DNA of 64,000 nt from Mixia osmundae IAM 14324. Its lineage: Eukaryota; Basidiomycota; Mixiomycetes; Mixiales; Mixiaceae. Below, in pieces: positions 32,785 through 44,084 of this stretch. The position numbers were made by a program, and so were the translations under genes. The first letter of the stretch is position 1. Each line of letters opens with the position of its first letter. The stretch spans positions 432,689 through 496,688 of the forward strand of contig NW_014575555.1 of the NCBI RefSeq assembly GCF_000708205.1, in the 5' to 3' direction. The notes beneath the pieces are model-generated. The model was not told the origin of the DNA. It worked only from the letters and a program-made list of their open reading frames with translations, and made no database searches.

Positions 32785-33894
32785 ATGGACGCTCAGACAC
32801 AGCTTGCCCAAGAGTTTGATTGGGCCGCAACAGTCAAGAGCGATGAAACCAGCGAGCACGACTTCCAGCACGACTGTTTCTACCAAAGCCCAAGTTCATC
32901 GGCGGCGTCACTCTTCAGCTCTTATACGCCCGATTCGTGGACGGACTCCCTTTCATACATCGACACCGACCAAGCGGTCATCACCCATGGACACGACATG
33001 CCCGTATACTGCCCTCTGCCGCCTCATGTTCCGGTGATCGTTGCGCAGCCATCATCGCCGTCTGGCGTGCCGGTCTGCCCGCCAGCTGGTCACTTTGCGA
33101 ACAATGACAACAGGACGATCAGTCTCGGCCTCAATCGATCAGCGAATGGCACCTTTTTCCATCGTCCTGGCAGCCACCAGCCTGCAGCAAAACAACGCGC
33201 ACACGTACATGCAATCTTGCAGAAGCCAGCCACATTCAAGGACAAGCCAAAGTCGCGAGACGATCAGTACTCGAAGCGATACCGAAAGAAGACCCCGCCT
33301 GATCAATGCCATGTTTGCTGTGCGCCTGACTCACCGGAATGGCGAAGGGGCCCGAGCGGTCTCCGAACGCTCTGCAATGCGTGCGTCTACATGAGACTCG
33401 TAAGACTGGCAAGTGCTCATCCATGCTGCTTCAGATGCGGTCTTGTGGCCGGCAAGATACCGCTACCAGACGCAAAGTCGATCAAAGAAGTTCTTTCGCA
33501 GCTCGAAGCGGTCGGACGGGCACGCTTTCGCACGGCAAAGTACGAATTACCGCAGGGCGCAGAGGCGCGTGCGCAGAGCAGCTGGTCTCCCGGATGGAAA
33601 GTGCCGGGCGCATACTATCAGACTTCGTCGAGACAGGATGCACGAGGACTGGGCGGCAGTCCGCTGTCGAGTTGGTCCTTCGCGCCACCGACAATGTATG
33701 CGGCACGCCTGCCGACGCTGCCCATGAGGACGTCAGTCTCGCCGGCACCGGATCCCCAGATGCTGTCGTTGCTTGATCAGCTGAGAGACTCACATGTACA
33801 GCAAGATGCCGCAGAACGCGTGCCCGACGATGAGGAGCCTTCGAGCTCTGGCATGACCTCGTTTGCTGCACACCTCGAGCAGCAGCATCCGTGA
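32785..33894 (+). CDS. GATA-type zinc-finger transcription factor
   Basis: Two exons (32785-33380, 33435-33894) give 351 aa. The finger CHVCCAPDSPEWRRGPSG...LCNACGL has C-x2-C-x18-C-x2-C spacing. The normal CNACGL end exists only if the 54-bp intron (33381-33434, donor GTGCGT) is removed. That intron has a length divisible by three and no stop, so an unspliced reading looks open but breaks the finger. A basic stretch precedes the finger. The N-terminal region is acidic and aromatic, the C-terminus Ser/Pro-rich, both typical of activation regions. Only one finger is present. Target genes unknown. Confidence 0.88.
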   Translation: MDAQTQLAQEFDWAATVKSDETSEHDFQHDCFYQSPSSSAASLFSSYTPDSWTDSLSYIDTDQAVITHGHDMPVYCPLPPHVPVIVAQPSSPSGVPVCPPAGHFANNDNRTISLGLNRSANGTFFHRPGSHQPAAKQRAHVHAILQKPATFKDKPKSRDDQYSKRYRKKTPPDQCHVCCAPDSPEWRRGPSGLRTLCNACVYMRLVRLASAHPCCFRCGLVAGKIPLPDAKSIKEVLSQLEAVGRARFRTAKYELPQGAEARAQSSWSPGWKVPGAYYQTSSRQDARGLGGSPLSSWSFAPPTMYAARLPTLPMRTSVSPAPDPQMLSLLDQLRDSHVQQDAAERVPDDEEPSSSGMTSFAAHLEQQHP

Positions 33895-34069
33895 TCACGA
33901 GAGAATGTTGGGATTTGTACTACCAACCGATGTGTACCGTTTTGGGTCGGTCTAATTGCAAAGGGCGCTTCACATGCAGCTTTTTGAACTTTTGGCTTTT
34001 GAAGCGTGCAATCCAAGCACTTTGTTGCACAACAGGTCAGGTCGCTGCGAGCAAACAGACAGTGCTCGT

Positions 34070-34605
34070 CTACTCCTCCGCGTCATCCTCGGGCGGTGTC
34101 TGGAAGTACTTGAGCGTGTAGGTGTTCTTGTTGGTCGCGACGACTCGGAGCCACTCTCGCAAGCTGTTCTTCTTGAGATACTTCTTTGTCAGCATCTTCA
34201 GGTATCGCTTCGACTGGTCTCTCCCCATCAGCATGTGCTCGTCCAAGCGAGGACGAGAAGACCTACAAAGGCAATGTTGGCAGTGATGACAATCTTTGTT
34301 TCACCCTCACGAGCGATCTTGATCTTTTCGCCTAGCTGACCTGTCCGTCCGTCGACCTTGATGCGGTCGTGCAGGACTGCCCGCAGCATCGTTCATGAGC
34401 GCAATGCGAAGCACATGTCAGGCGAGCGTACACTTTTCAAACGCAGCGCCATCGAAGATCTTGTCGTTGGCTGGCTTGGAGAAATCGATGGTGAACTTCT
34501 GTGCCTTTGCACCGTGCGCCGACGCGGACTTGGGCTATCAACAGCACACCGCGATGAGCTTGATCATTCTGTGGTGCGGCCGGCCTAGCTTACAGCAGCG
34601 ACCAT
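34070..34605 (-). CDS. RPL22: Large-subunit ribosomal protein eL22
   Basis: Component of the cytosolic 60S subunit. Four exons (34605-34594, 34534-34432, 34376-34267, 34213-34070) give 122 aa. The first coding exon is 12 nt (MVAA). Family blocks are intact: [32 protein letters not shown], then [20 protein letters not shown] and [20 protein letters not shown], ending in an acidic tail. Shares a 142-bp divergent promoter with CBF5, another ribosome-making gene. Confidence 0.95.
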
Positions 34606-34747
34606 TTTGGAGGGAAACCTGAGCTGAGGGTTGGACAGGCAATCGCGACAAGGCGTGGCTTGCTATGATAATATTGACGGTACCGTGAGAGATCATCCGA
34701 CGGCCAAATCCTCCTGCCAAAGTGAAAGGCACAGATTGTGCGCAGAG

Positions 34748-36516
34748 ATGTCGTCCAGTGCAGCGCAAGGGGCGGCTATTGCGGCAGCACAAGAGGCTGG
34801 CGCGTTTCAGATCTCTCCAGAGTCAGGGCCACCGAAGCTGCAGACGTCAGACTGGCCGCTGCTCCTGAAGAATTATGACAAGTCGGTAGTCTCTGCTTGG
34901 CACAGCGTCTGTGGGCTCAGTAGATCCGCCTGCAGACTGCTCGTACGGTCAGCGCACTTCACGCCCATACCCAGCGGATCCTCGCCCCTCAAGCGAGACC
35001 TTGCGTCTTACATCCAGTCGGTGACCGTGTCGTTGCAGCCCAAAAAGAGCTCACCCGGTGGTGGATGGCTTGGCAGGAGCGGCGTCATCAATCTTGACAA
35101 GCCATCGAACCCGTCGTCCCACGAGGTCGTAGCGTGGATCAGGCGTATCCTCCGTTGCGAGAAGACAGGCCACTCTGGCACGCTTGACCCCAAAGTGACC
35201 GGCTGCTTGACCGTCTGCATCGATCGTGCGACCCGTCTGGTCAAGTCCCAGCAAGGCGCAGGCAAGGAGTACGTCTGCGTCCTCCGACTTCACGACTCTC
35301 TCCAGTCCGAAAAGGCACTCTCTCGAGCGCTCGAGACACTGACAGGCGCGCTCTTTCAACGACCCCCTCTCATCTCTGCCGTCAAGCGTCAGCTGCGGAT
35401 ACGTACGATCTACGAGATCAAGCTGCTCGAATTTGACAATGCCCGCCATCTCGGTGTCTTCTGGGTCTCTTGCGAGGCTGGCACCTACATTCGAACGCTC
35501 TGTGTCCATCTGGGTCTCTTGCTCGGCGTGGGCGGTCACATGCAAGAGCTGCGCAGAGTCCGCTCCGGTGCGATGAGCGAAGCCGATGACATGGTCACCA
35601 TGCACGATGTTCTCGACGCTCAGTGGCTATACGACAACACGCGCGATGGTGAGCTTCTTGCTGGCAGGCATGACACGAGCTAATCGTTGGCGCAGAGAGC
35701 TACCTTCGACGAGTGATAAGACCCCTCGAGAGTCTGCTGACGACTTACAAGCGCATCGTCGTCAAAGACTCTGCAGTAGCAGCCTTGACCTACGGCGCCC
35801 AGTTGATGTTGCCCGGCGTGCTCCGCTACGAAGCAGGCATCGAACTGCACGAAGAGATCGTGCTGATGACAACGAAAGGCGAAGCGATCTGCTTGGCCTA
35901 TGCCCGCATGACCACCGTCGAGCTCTCCACCTGTGATCACGGCGTGGTAGCCAAGATCAAGCGAGTCATCATGTCCAGAGATACCTACCCTCGCGCATGG
36001 GGCCTAGGGCCTAAAGCGCAAGAGAAGAAGAAGATGATCCAGACGGGCGAGCTCGACAAGCACGGCCGCAAGAATGAGAACACGCCTGCGACGTGGACGA
36101 AGGAATACACGGACTATACCATCCAAGGCGAAGGAGCTGCACTCGAGGCTACGATCCCTGCCCAAGCCGAGGCATCCACATCGGCTCCAACGGCAGATGT
36201 CACCATGGAAGAGTCGCCCAAGAAGTCAAAGAAGCGCAAGACGGAGGATGGTTCTGCACTGGCCAATGGCGATGCCGAACCTGCAGAGGAAGATGAGCAA
36301 GCGCGTAAGGAGCGCAAGAGAGCCAAGAAGGAAGCAAAGGCAGCTGCCGCTGCTGCCGCTGCTGCTGCTGAGTCTGGCGATGCTACAGCGGACGTCTCGA
36401 TGGTATCCGAGGTATGCGCTCCAGCTCTTCCTTGTCCTAGCGACTCTGATCTCTGGAAGCAGTCTTCGGGGAAGAAGAAGAAAAAGGACAAAAAGGCAAA
36501 GGTGGCAGATGCGTAG
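34748..36516 (+). CDS. CBF5: H/ACA snoRNP pseudouridine synthase CBF5 (dyskerin)
   Basis: Catalytic subunit that pseudouridylates rRNA and snRNA in the nucleolus. Five exons (34748-34881, 34936-35016, 35077-35648, 35696-36411, 36463-36516) give 518 aa. DKERIN-type N-terminal segment [21 protein letters not shown]; TruB domain with the catalytic Asp in [13 protein letters not shown] in [18 protein letters not shown] domain starting [23 protein letters not shown]. The C-terminal tail has the usual Lys/Glu-rich repeats plus an Ala run. Introns 1 and 2 are free of stops in frame and could be mistaken for coding sequence, but removing them restores conserved junctions. Confidence 0.96.
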
Positions 36517-36574
36517 CTTGAGCGGCGAGTGTAACAGCTTGTACAGTACTGCATGATTGCTCTTACAACTTCTT

Positions 36575-37544
36575 CTATGATGATGATGATGATGACGACA
36601 ACAAGGGCGTGTTCTCGGTGTTCTCCTCCTGATCTGCTCGCACGTCGGGCAAGATATCCGTCCGGGTATCGGCGACCTTGTCGTGAAGCAGACCGGATTG
36701 CGCATCCGTGTAGAGCAAGTAGTGCTGGACAAGAAAGACAGAGTCAAAGGCGAGCGAGAGGAGCGCCAAGCCCAGTTTGCCCGGATTTCCCGTGATGGCT
36801 GACCAGTCATCGTTCCTGCCTGCATCTAGTACTAGCTGCGCAAGTGAGAGCACTCCACCGGCCACATCCTGCTCATCTTGGATGAGTCGAGCGTTTGCAC
36901 GCTGACCGATAAGGATTCACCATGAGGATGTTATCGATCGACCAGCCTACGGTAGACTGTCGCTGCCAGTTCATGTACGCTTGCGGTACATATTTCGAGA
37001 AGCTGACGTAGAGCTTGATGTCGGCAAGCGTGTTCATCAAGTCTAGCGGGCTGAACTTGTGTGCAGCGGCAAGAAAGGCGAGGAAAGCGATAAAGGACAG
37101 CAAGACAGCGCAGACGAGCCGATGGAACGTCGACAGTCTCTGCCCGCCATCACGATGGTAGATGTACGTCTGCAGCCAGATGATGATGGAAGCCAGCACG
37201 GCATGGGCGCCGAAAGCGACGTCGTTCCAAGCGACTTGTGGCAGATGGCCATCATGTCGGTCTGCATACTCTTTCCTCACAACGGGCGAAGCATAGAGAA
37301 CCGTACTGAACACAAAGTAGCACGAATGGCCGATGGGATTGATGGTCGCAAAGTCGATGCTGAGACCAGAGACGCTGGAGGCAGACCATCAGCCTCGTCA
37401 GCATCGGACGACTGTCTCGAGCGAGAGAGCGCCGCACGAGTGTCGGCGCCAGTTCATGATCATCTGCGGGTAGAAGCTGAGACTCCATATGACGGTATAG
37501 CTGACGCCCAAGGCGCTCGACAAGACCGCAAGACCATCGAACAT
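36575..37544 (-). CDS. Cystinosin / ERS1-type lysosomal transporter
   Basis: Proton-coupled cystine exporter of the vacuole or lysosome. Three exons (37544-37438, 37374-36921, 36868-36575) give 284 aa. Seven hydrophobic segments are visible. The two PQ-loops are SFYPQMIMNWRRHS and KYVPQAYMNWQRQSTVGWSID. The block LMDVAGGVLSLAQ, restored across intron 2, and FDSVFLVQHYLLY are typical of cystinosins. The C-terminus ends in a Ser run encoded by a short trinucleotide repeat (36577-36596). Divergent from NDUFA12 (111 bp) and convergent with CBF5 (58 bp). Confidence 0.92.
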
Positions 37545-37655
37545 CGGACACCGAATGACGCCCTTGCCCGGCTTGGCTTGGCTCGGCTTGTCGCGCGACC
37601 TTTGGCAAAGTCAAAAAGTGTTTGGCGTCGGGTGGTGCAGCCTGCGCTCGTGACG

Positions 37656-38291
37656 ATGTCGCTGGCGAGGACGATCAAGCACTTCAGAGCGGTCGGCTTC
37701 AGGGAATGGTTCCACCAGATGATGACCATCGGAGACGCCAAGAGTGGCAAGCTAGCAGGCATCGATCAGTCCGTCCGCCCTCTCCCCTCAGCCTGCATCA
37801 TGCTGACAGGTGTTGCGGTTCCCACCAGGTTCGGCAACAAGTACTATGAGAACACCGAGGACGAAGTGCCGGGAAGGCATCGATGGGTGGACTACTCAGC
37901 CGTACGTGGCCTCGCCCGTCAAAGTGGTAGACAGGCCGATGAAGCCTCATGGCTCGCAGTATGACTTCAATGGCAGCCAAGTGCCCCCAGAGTGGCACTC
38001 ATGGCTCAACCACATCCGTACACTACCGCCAGATCGCGATCCCGTCGTCATTGCTTCACGGCAAGCATGGCAAACGGCAAGCTCTCCCGCCTGCTTCTGC
38101 CATCACGCGCGCTTATTCGTCTGCGGGCAGGAGCATTTCGAGAACCTGACGGGCACTAGAGGGGCTTACAAGCCATACAGCTCGACGGGGCCCAAGATCA
38201 TCGCATGGCAAGTCTCCTCTCCGAGGTCGAGCGACGAAGTTCACTGACGCGACGCAATGTCAGGAAGCCCGAAGTCGCCAAGCGGAAGTAG
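37656..38291 (+). CDS. Mitochondrial complex I accessory subunit NDUFA12 (B17.2)
   Basis: Five exons (37656-37768, 37829-37901, 37960-38076, 38131-38207, 38264-38291) give 135 aa, near the family length. Conserved blocks: GIDQFGNKYYEN, GRHRWVDYS, QVPPEWHSWL and NLTGTRGAYKPYSSTGPKI. Introns 3 and 4 are GC-AG (donors GCAAGC at 38077 and GCAAGT at 38208). They give RQAWQTEHFENLTGT and IIAWKPE, as expected, and no GT in frame gives the same. The presence of complex I fits a non-yeast dikaryan fungus. Only 32 bp separate its stop from that of MET10 on the other strand. Confidence 0.92.
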
Positions 38292-38323
38292 CCATGTGTG
38301 CAATTTTGCAGTCTATGTTGCGT

Positions 38324-41300
38324 CTAGTAGACCTCTAGCACGTAGCGCTCGTCCTCCTTGAGCTCTTCGATATAGGCCTGTGCCTCCTCGAGTGACTTGC
38401 CCTTTGTCACCAGCGCGTTGCACAGCGCTTCATAAACATCGGGTACGGGCCTATCGACGCGTCAGCGCGGCCTACGGTGATAGGGAGTGGGGTGAACAAC
38501 TTACCATGTCGGACCGCAGAGAGTGAAGAGCGCCTTCTTGTTGACCAAGAGATCCGCGATCTGCGAGCCATCTTCGACCATCTTGTGCTGGATGTAGACC
38601 TTCTTGCTCGTATCGCGAGAGAACGCCAATCCGAGCCGGGTGACGACGCCATCCTGCAAGTAGGCCTCGAGTTCCTCGCTACAAAGTCGCATAAGTAGGC
38701 GAGCAGTGCTGGGAAGAGGATGACTTGCCCGTATAGATATTCCTTGCCGCGATACCGGGAGCCAAAGTAGTACAGCAGCTCGCCGACCTCGATACCTTGG
38801 GACTTCTGCCATGCTCGCTCTTGAATGAAGGCACGGAAAGGTGCAGCTCTGCAAGTCACGTCAGCACGACAGCACAGATGGTAGCTCGCGACGTACCCTG
38901 TACCGAGGCCGGCCATGATGATGGGCTGGGTGTCGAGAGGCGGGAGCTGCAAAGCATTCGTTCCCTATCAGCATGCGTCGGAGGTCAGATGCTTGGGCTT
39001 GCCTTCATCACGGATGGCTTGACGGAGACCATGACCTTGGCGCCTACGGGTAGAGCAGCGAGGTAGCGCGTGCATTGCCCGTACCGCGTGACGCCTTTGG
39101 GAGTGGCCCAGTCGACAGTGACGACGAGCAGATGTACTGACTCGCCAACAAAGTTCTGGCTGCTCGCAATACTGTAATGACGAGGCTTGATGGGCGAGAC
39201 TTCGCGAAGCAGATCGATCAGGCCGACGTTCTTCATCGCGCTCGGAAACGCTTTGAGAACATCGGCGTAGGTCACAGTCTCGAGCTCTGACCATTTTTTG
39301 AATGTCGACGAGCCCTCGGCCGACGCAATGAAGCGCAAGTGACGAGCCTCAGCAAGGTCGGATGCCTTAGTTGACAGCGCCTCATAGAACGACTTGGGCG
39401 GCTTGCCGAAGATGTCCAAGTTTTGCATGAATGCTTGGTAGACAGTGCGTTGCTCGACTGTGCCCGGCTTGGTCGCGCTCGGGCAATCGACAATCTGATC
39501 AGGATTGAGATTATACCACTCAAGAAACTCGGCCACTTCGTCCGGATCATTCCAGCCGTGCACGCCCAGAGCTTCGCCAACGGCGTATTTGAGACCTGTT
39601 CCTTTGGTCGAAAACTCAATGTGGAAGACATTGCGATCATAGTCGAGCGGTGTGAGTCGTCTGTTTTCCGTGACGGTCAGCAAGAAGTTGTCTTCCGACA
39701 GATCGGGTCGCTCGCTCTTGACGGTCTGATATAGCTCTGGGAAGATGAGTCGCTTGGCAGCTTCGCGCGGCTTGATCTGCGACTCCGGCTGAGGCTCGGG
39801 AAAGACGCGAGCTGAGCTAGGCTCGAACGAGTCGACACTCAGACGGCCTGGCAGCGGGGCTAGAGACTCTGGCGATGCCTGGTCCACTTCGGCAGGAGCA
39901 GCAGGCTGTCCTTCACCTTCCTTGGGGAGCTCGATGAGCTGTATGCCATCGCGTACGCTTTGTACGAGCTGCTCTACGTCGCCATCGACACGCAGAGACC
40001 GCAATAGCTGAGCTACGCTCGACGTGACGTTGGCACCTGCATCTGCCTTGTGACCTCCTGGAGCGCGCAGGAACATGATCCAGAAAGCAGCATATGCGAC
40101 ATGAACGGCATGTGCGCCGAGTGACTTTGCGATACCATCGACATGAAGGCTCCAGAGACTGCCAGTGGGCCGATCGGCCAGCTTGGACTTGTTGAAATTG
40201 TTGAGCTTCTCTCTGAAGTCGTCAGCGCTCCATGAGCTGCAGCAAAGGACCTGTGTATGGGGTCCTACTTGCTCAAAAGCAGAATAAGTGCCCAATATAG
40301 ACTGAGGCGAAGCAAGCATGACGAAGGATGGAGGAGTCGAATCAGCGACTGCGTCGAGCGGATGAGAAATCACGTCGCCAGGCTGCCATTTGCTGATGGC
40401 CTGACCGCCAGGAGACAGAAGCATCTGAGCATTCGATACACCCCGCCCGGCTTCCTTGCCTGCAAAGCGATCGATGCCCTGCACGAGACGAGCATTCATG
40501 CCCTCATCATGCACACTCTGTGCGAGCATGCGGGGCAGAGCAGCCAGAGGTCCAGCGTCAGTATCCCAGAATGTGATGAGCTTGGTCGCGCCGACGTGGG
40601 CTGATGAGGGAACTGCGGCGAGCGAAGCGAGGCCAACTTTGACCTTTGTGAGCTCGTCGAAAGCGATATTAGGCGTTCCAGCGCTGGCTAGAGTGGCCAG
40701 CAGACTTGCATAAATTGCCAAAGTAGGTCTTTCTGTAGCGCCAAGCACGAGAGGCTGAATCGACGGTGCAGATCCTTTGCTGCTGCCGGCATGAGGCAGC
40801 AAGCTCGATAATTCGCGAAGCAGCCACTGGTCGTCTCTACCGGACGAGATGACATGCACTACGCGTGCTCTCGCAAAAGGTAAATCTTTCAAGGCAGCTA
40901 TCGGCCAGGGTCGGATCTGAGCAACAACGAAGACGCCGAGCTTCATCTGTACGGATGACTGCTGTGCCGAGTACCACGCTCCAATCGCAAGTGCACTGTC
41001 GAGCGATGACGGCAAGACGAGCACAGTCTCTGGCTCCTGCGGGCCAATATAATTCGTAGCAGCTGGCGTTGCGACGCCTGGTCCGGTGGGCAGCTGGTAA
41101 TGACCCCATTCGCGAGCAGCAGAGAGTGCCTCGATGATGTGAATGACATCTTTGCCCTCTGCTAGGAGCTTCTCATTGGCAGCAGCATCGAGCAAGAGCT
41201 CGCTAGCACCTTGTCCACTGCCGCCACTGAATCTGATCTCGAACTCTTCGTCCGAGCCCGAGTCGAAGAGATGCTGTATAGCACGACCAATAGCATCGGC

Positions 41301-41687
41301 GCCAGTCGTCAAAGCCAGCGTACCTGACTGAAGGCCAGGCGCTGCCGCTAAAATGATGAGAGAGAGTCGGGGACGGTGGTGAAGTTGATCGAGCGAGGTC
41401 AGAGCAGGCACGAGGAGCTCAAATGCAGCCGGGCTCGCAATGATAGTCACTGGAAGCTGTGAGGTACTGTCTGACGAAGCGACGACATCGGCAAGATAGC
41501 CCAGCAAAGTCGATCCTGCTCCTGGCCGAGACTGGATGTCAAAGATGGGGGCTTTGCTTGCCTTTGCATCTACTTTTGGCAGATCAAGGGCTCCGGCATC
41601 GTGTACAAAAACTGCCTGTGAGTGCTCCAAGGCTCTCCTGTAGAGGCATTCTAGAGCTGTCGTTGTCATGCTGACGTTGATGCACAC
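38324..41687 (-). CDS. MET10: Sulfite reductase [NADPH] flavoprotein subunit
   Basis: Passes electrons from NADPH through FAD to the haemoprotein subunit for sulfide formation in methionine and cysteine synthesis. Five exons (41687-39003, 38946-38897, 38848-38729, 38678-38505, 38450-38324) give 1051 aa. The N-terminal half is the pyruvate-ferredoxin-oxidoreductase-like region of fungal Met10. The C-terminal half has the FAD-binding RHYSIASSQ and GVTRYGQCTRYL, then NADPH-binding IIMAGLGTG and FGSRYRGKEYLYG, ending YVLEVY. Introns 1 (39002) and 3 (38728) are GC-AG, donors GCAAGC and GCAAGT. Each joins conserved sequence (SVMK-LPPLD, YLYG-EELEAYL) and no GT alternative exists. Confidence 0.95.
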
Positions 41688-42130
41688 GACGGGCGAGCCA
41701 AAACTTTTCGCGATTGCGCGATCAGCGCGAATTCAAGATTGACATGGATTATTTAATAGATGGCTCGATCGCCCCACGCCACCTGCACGGAGAGCAATCA
41801 ACGTTGTGCGCCATGCGGTGCCGCCTTTCACACTTGACAGCTCATTAGCAGGCTGTTGTGGTGGTTGGCACATCAAGCGCTGCTTGTTGTGCGTAGTAGC
41901 ACGAGCCTACGATCCATCAGGGGGCCAGCACATTCACTTGGCACCTATCAACTCCTGCGAGTTCGCCCGCGGCGGCGTCAATCGGGGAAGGCAGCGCAGT
42001 AACGGGGACTCGGACATTCTTCCTTTGGGTGAGCGGCTGAAGTTCGAGCGAGGCCTCTTCTGTCTGATAGTAGCACATGCTCATGTCGAGCCAAGTCAGA
42101 TTGGCAGAGGTGCCAGCTTGATCTCTTGGC
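41688..42130. other. Intergenic and possible 5' exons of the mucin-like gene
   Basis: Between MET10's start and the open frame of the next gene. A good acceptor (ending at about 42131) suggests an intron here, but no partner exon with a signal peptide could be settled. Confidence 0.35.
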
Positions 42131-43931
42131 TTGACTCACAGACGGATCAGCAAGACGGCAGGTTCCTCCGACTTGTCAGTGCCCGGTTCGCTTATATCAC
42201 CGTCCGCATCGATAACCTCTTCTCCGCCATCTTCTATATCGTCCTCGCCTTCCACATCACGAGGTAGCGCCAACAGTGTCAGATCAGTTTCCTCTGGTAG
42301 CCAGAGCATGTCAATTGACCTCTCAAGTGCTCTTTCCGATTTGACGTCTTTTATACCCTCGTCGCTCTCGCCTCCCACAACGTCTGCAAGATCTTCAAGG
42401 GCTACTTCAACAGCCGCCATGTCATCCGCCGCATCTCAAGCAGAGTCTCAGGGCTCAACGGATATTGCTCCGTCTTCATCAGGCAGGGCCAACGCCGATT
42501 CAACTACCCCGTCCGCAGGGAGTACCGCTGCCGCGCCTACAACCGCAGCAGCCGGCACTACATCTCAAGCTGCACAGACCTCCGCCAATGCCGGCGGCGG
42601 TAGTGGCGGCGGATCGGATGGATTTGGTAGTACCACCGATGGAAGTACGTCTTCAGTCGGCTCTAGTGCTACTGCCGCTGCATCTTCATCGAATGCAGGC
42701 AATGCCAATGGCAATGGTAGCGGTAATGCATCGAGCAGTAGTGCAGGTGCAGCCAGCACATCTGCAGCTGCTAGTAGCGCATCAGCAGCTGCCAGCAGTC
42801 AAGCCGCCAGCGCCTCCCGTGCAAGTGCTGCAGCTGCCACCCAGGGCAGCGCAGCTAGTGCCTCGGCCGCGTCGGCCGCCTCCATCGTATCACAGTCGGC
42901 AGCAGCAGCAATCAGTCAAGCCGCGCAATCTAGCGCTGCTGCGTCTGCTGCTGCTGCCGCCGCCGCCGGTTCAGCCACACTCGTCACGAGCTCTGTGCAG
43001 ACCGTCATCACGAGCCAGGCAACCCTATCGACCATCTCATACGACGTCAATGGCCAAGCAGTCACACTGACCTCCATCGTCGAAATCACTAGAACCGAGA
43101 ACGTAGAGACGGTCGGCGCCGCATCTACCTCAAAAGCAAAATCTCTTAACGATACATCTGGCTCGGGCTCGAGCTTCTTCAACAACACCGGCGCTGTTGC
43201 AGGCGTTTTCGTCGTTGTCGGCCTCGCTGTGATCGCAATTCTTGTTGGGATTGGCTTCATCCTACTTAGACGGAAAAGGCGGCGCGAGCTTGACGAGGAC
43301 ATCCGGGTTGCAGCAGGCGGCGCAGGCATCGCAGGCGCAGGCACTTCTCGGTTCCACGATGACGACGACGATCCAGAAGATGATCTATTTGGATCCGAAT
43401 TCACCCACCAGGGCATGATGTCGCAACTCAGCAGCCACCAAGCTCTCTTCGGTGCCGCGGGCGGTGCAGCAGCCGGTGGGGCCGCATATCATCATGCGCG
43501 CTCGGGATCGACAGCGTCTGCAACTGGACCCTTGTCACGGTCCAATCAGTCTCACAACGGGCTGTATGATTCGCAGTATGGCAATTATGACTACCCGCAA
43601 GCAAATAGTCAAAACACTCATGGCGAATGGTCCGACTATGTTCAACAGTATGGAGGCGGTGATAATTCACAAGGTCATGGCGGCTACACTTCCGGCGAGT
43701 ACAACAGTGCAGACGGCAATGGCAGCAGTGGCAGCCCACCCACACCACACGACGATATGCAGCAGCCAGATCATCGTTTGGAACCGTAAGTTACTCCGTT
43801 TGCAGATTTGCGCAGTGCTCACCTATACAAGCAGGAACGGGGTGCTCAATTCCGAGCACAATTACAGCGACTCAAGCTTGAGGGATGAAGCAGACTATTC
43901 GAGGAGGATTCTACGCGTAGCGAACGAGTAA
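42131..43931 (+). CDS. Ser/Ala-rich single-pass membrane protein, possible cell-wall sensor
   Basis: The open frame from about 42131 to 43785 joins a last exon 43835-43931 (49-bp intron). The 5' end is unresolved; the first ATG in frame is at 42309, but the Ser-rich reading extends upstream. About 300 residues of Ser, Thr, Ala and Gly, likely O-glycosylated, are followed by one membrane span (VFVVVGLAVIAILVGIGFIL), a basic stop RRKRRR and a cytosolic tail ending in DEADYSRRILRVANE. The layout is that of Mid2/Wsc-type sensors but no WSC cysteine domain is seen. A structural surface protein is the alternative. Confidence 0.65.
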
Positions 43932-44084
43932 ATCAGTGACAAACGACCAGCAGTGACCACGAACGAGGTTTTGTACTTTATAATACAACCGCACATATGC
44001 ATCGTCTTCGATCGATCGCGTTTCGCACGCATTCAGACAAACAGTGTGCATTGTGGTATAGTCTTACAAGTGAGCATGAGCTTG

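Noticed and set aside
33381-33434. Coding reading of the segment inside the GATA finger
   Set aside because: The frame is open, but keeping it destroys the CNACGL end of the finger; it fits an in-frame intron.
36577-36596. ATG/CAT trinucleotide repeat as a regulatory microsatellite
   Set aside because: It codes the Ser run at the cystinosin C-terminus; nothing suggests more than that.
37758-37811. GC-AG reading of NDUFA12 intron 1
   Set aside because: A GTCCGT donor at 37769 with the CACCAG acceptor gives GIDQFGNKYYEN, a better family match, so this intron was kept as GT-AG.
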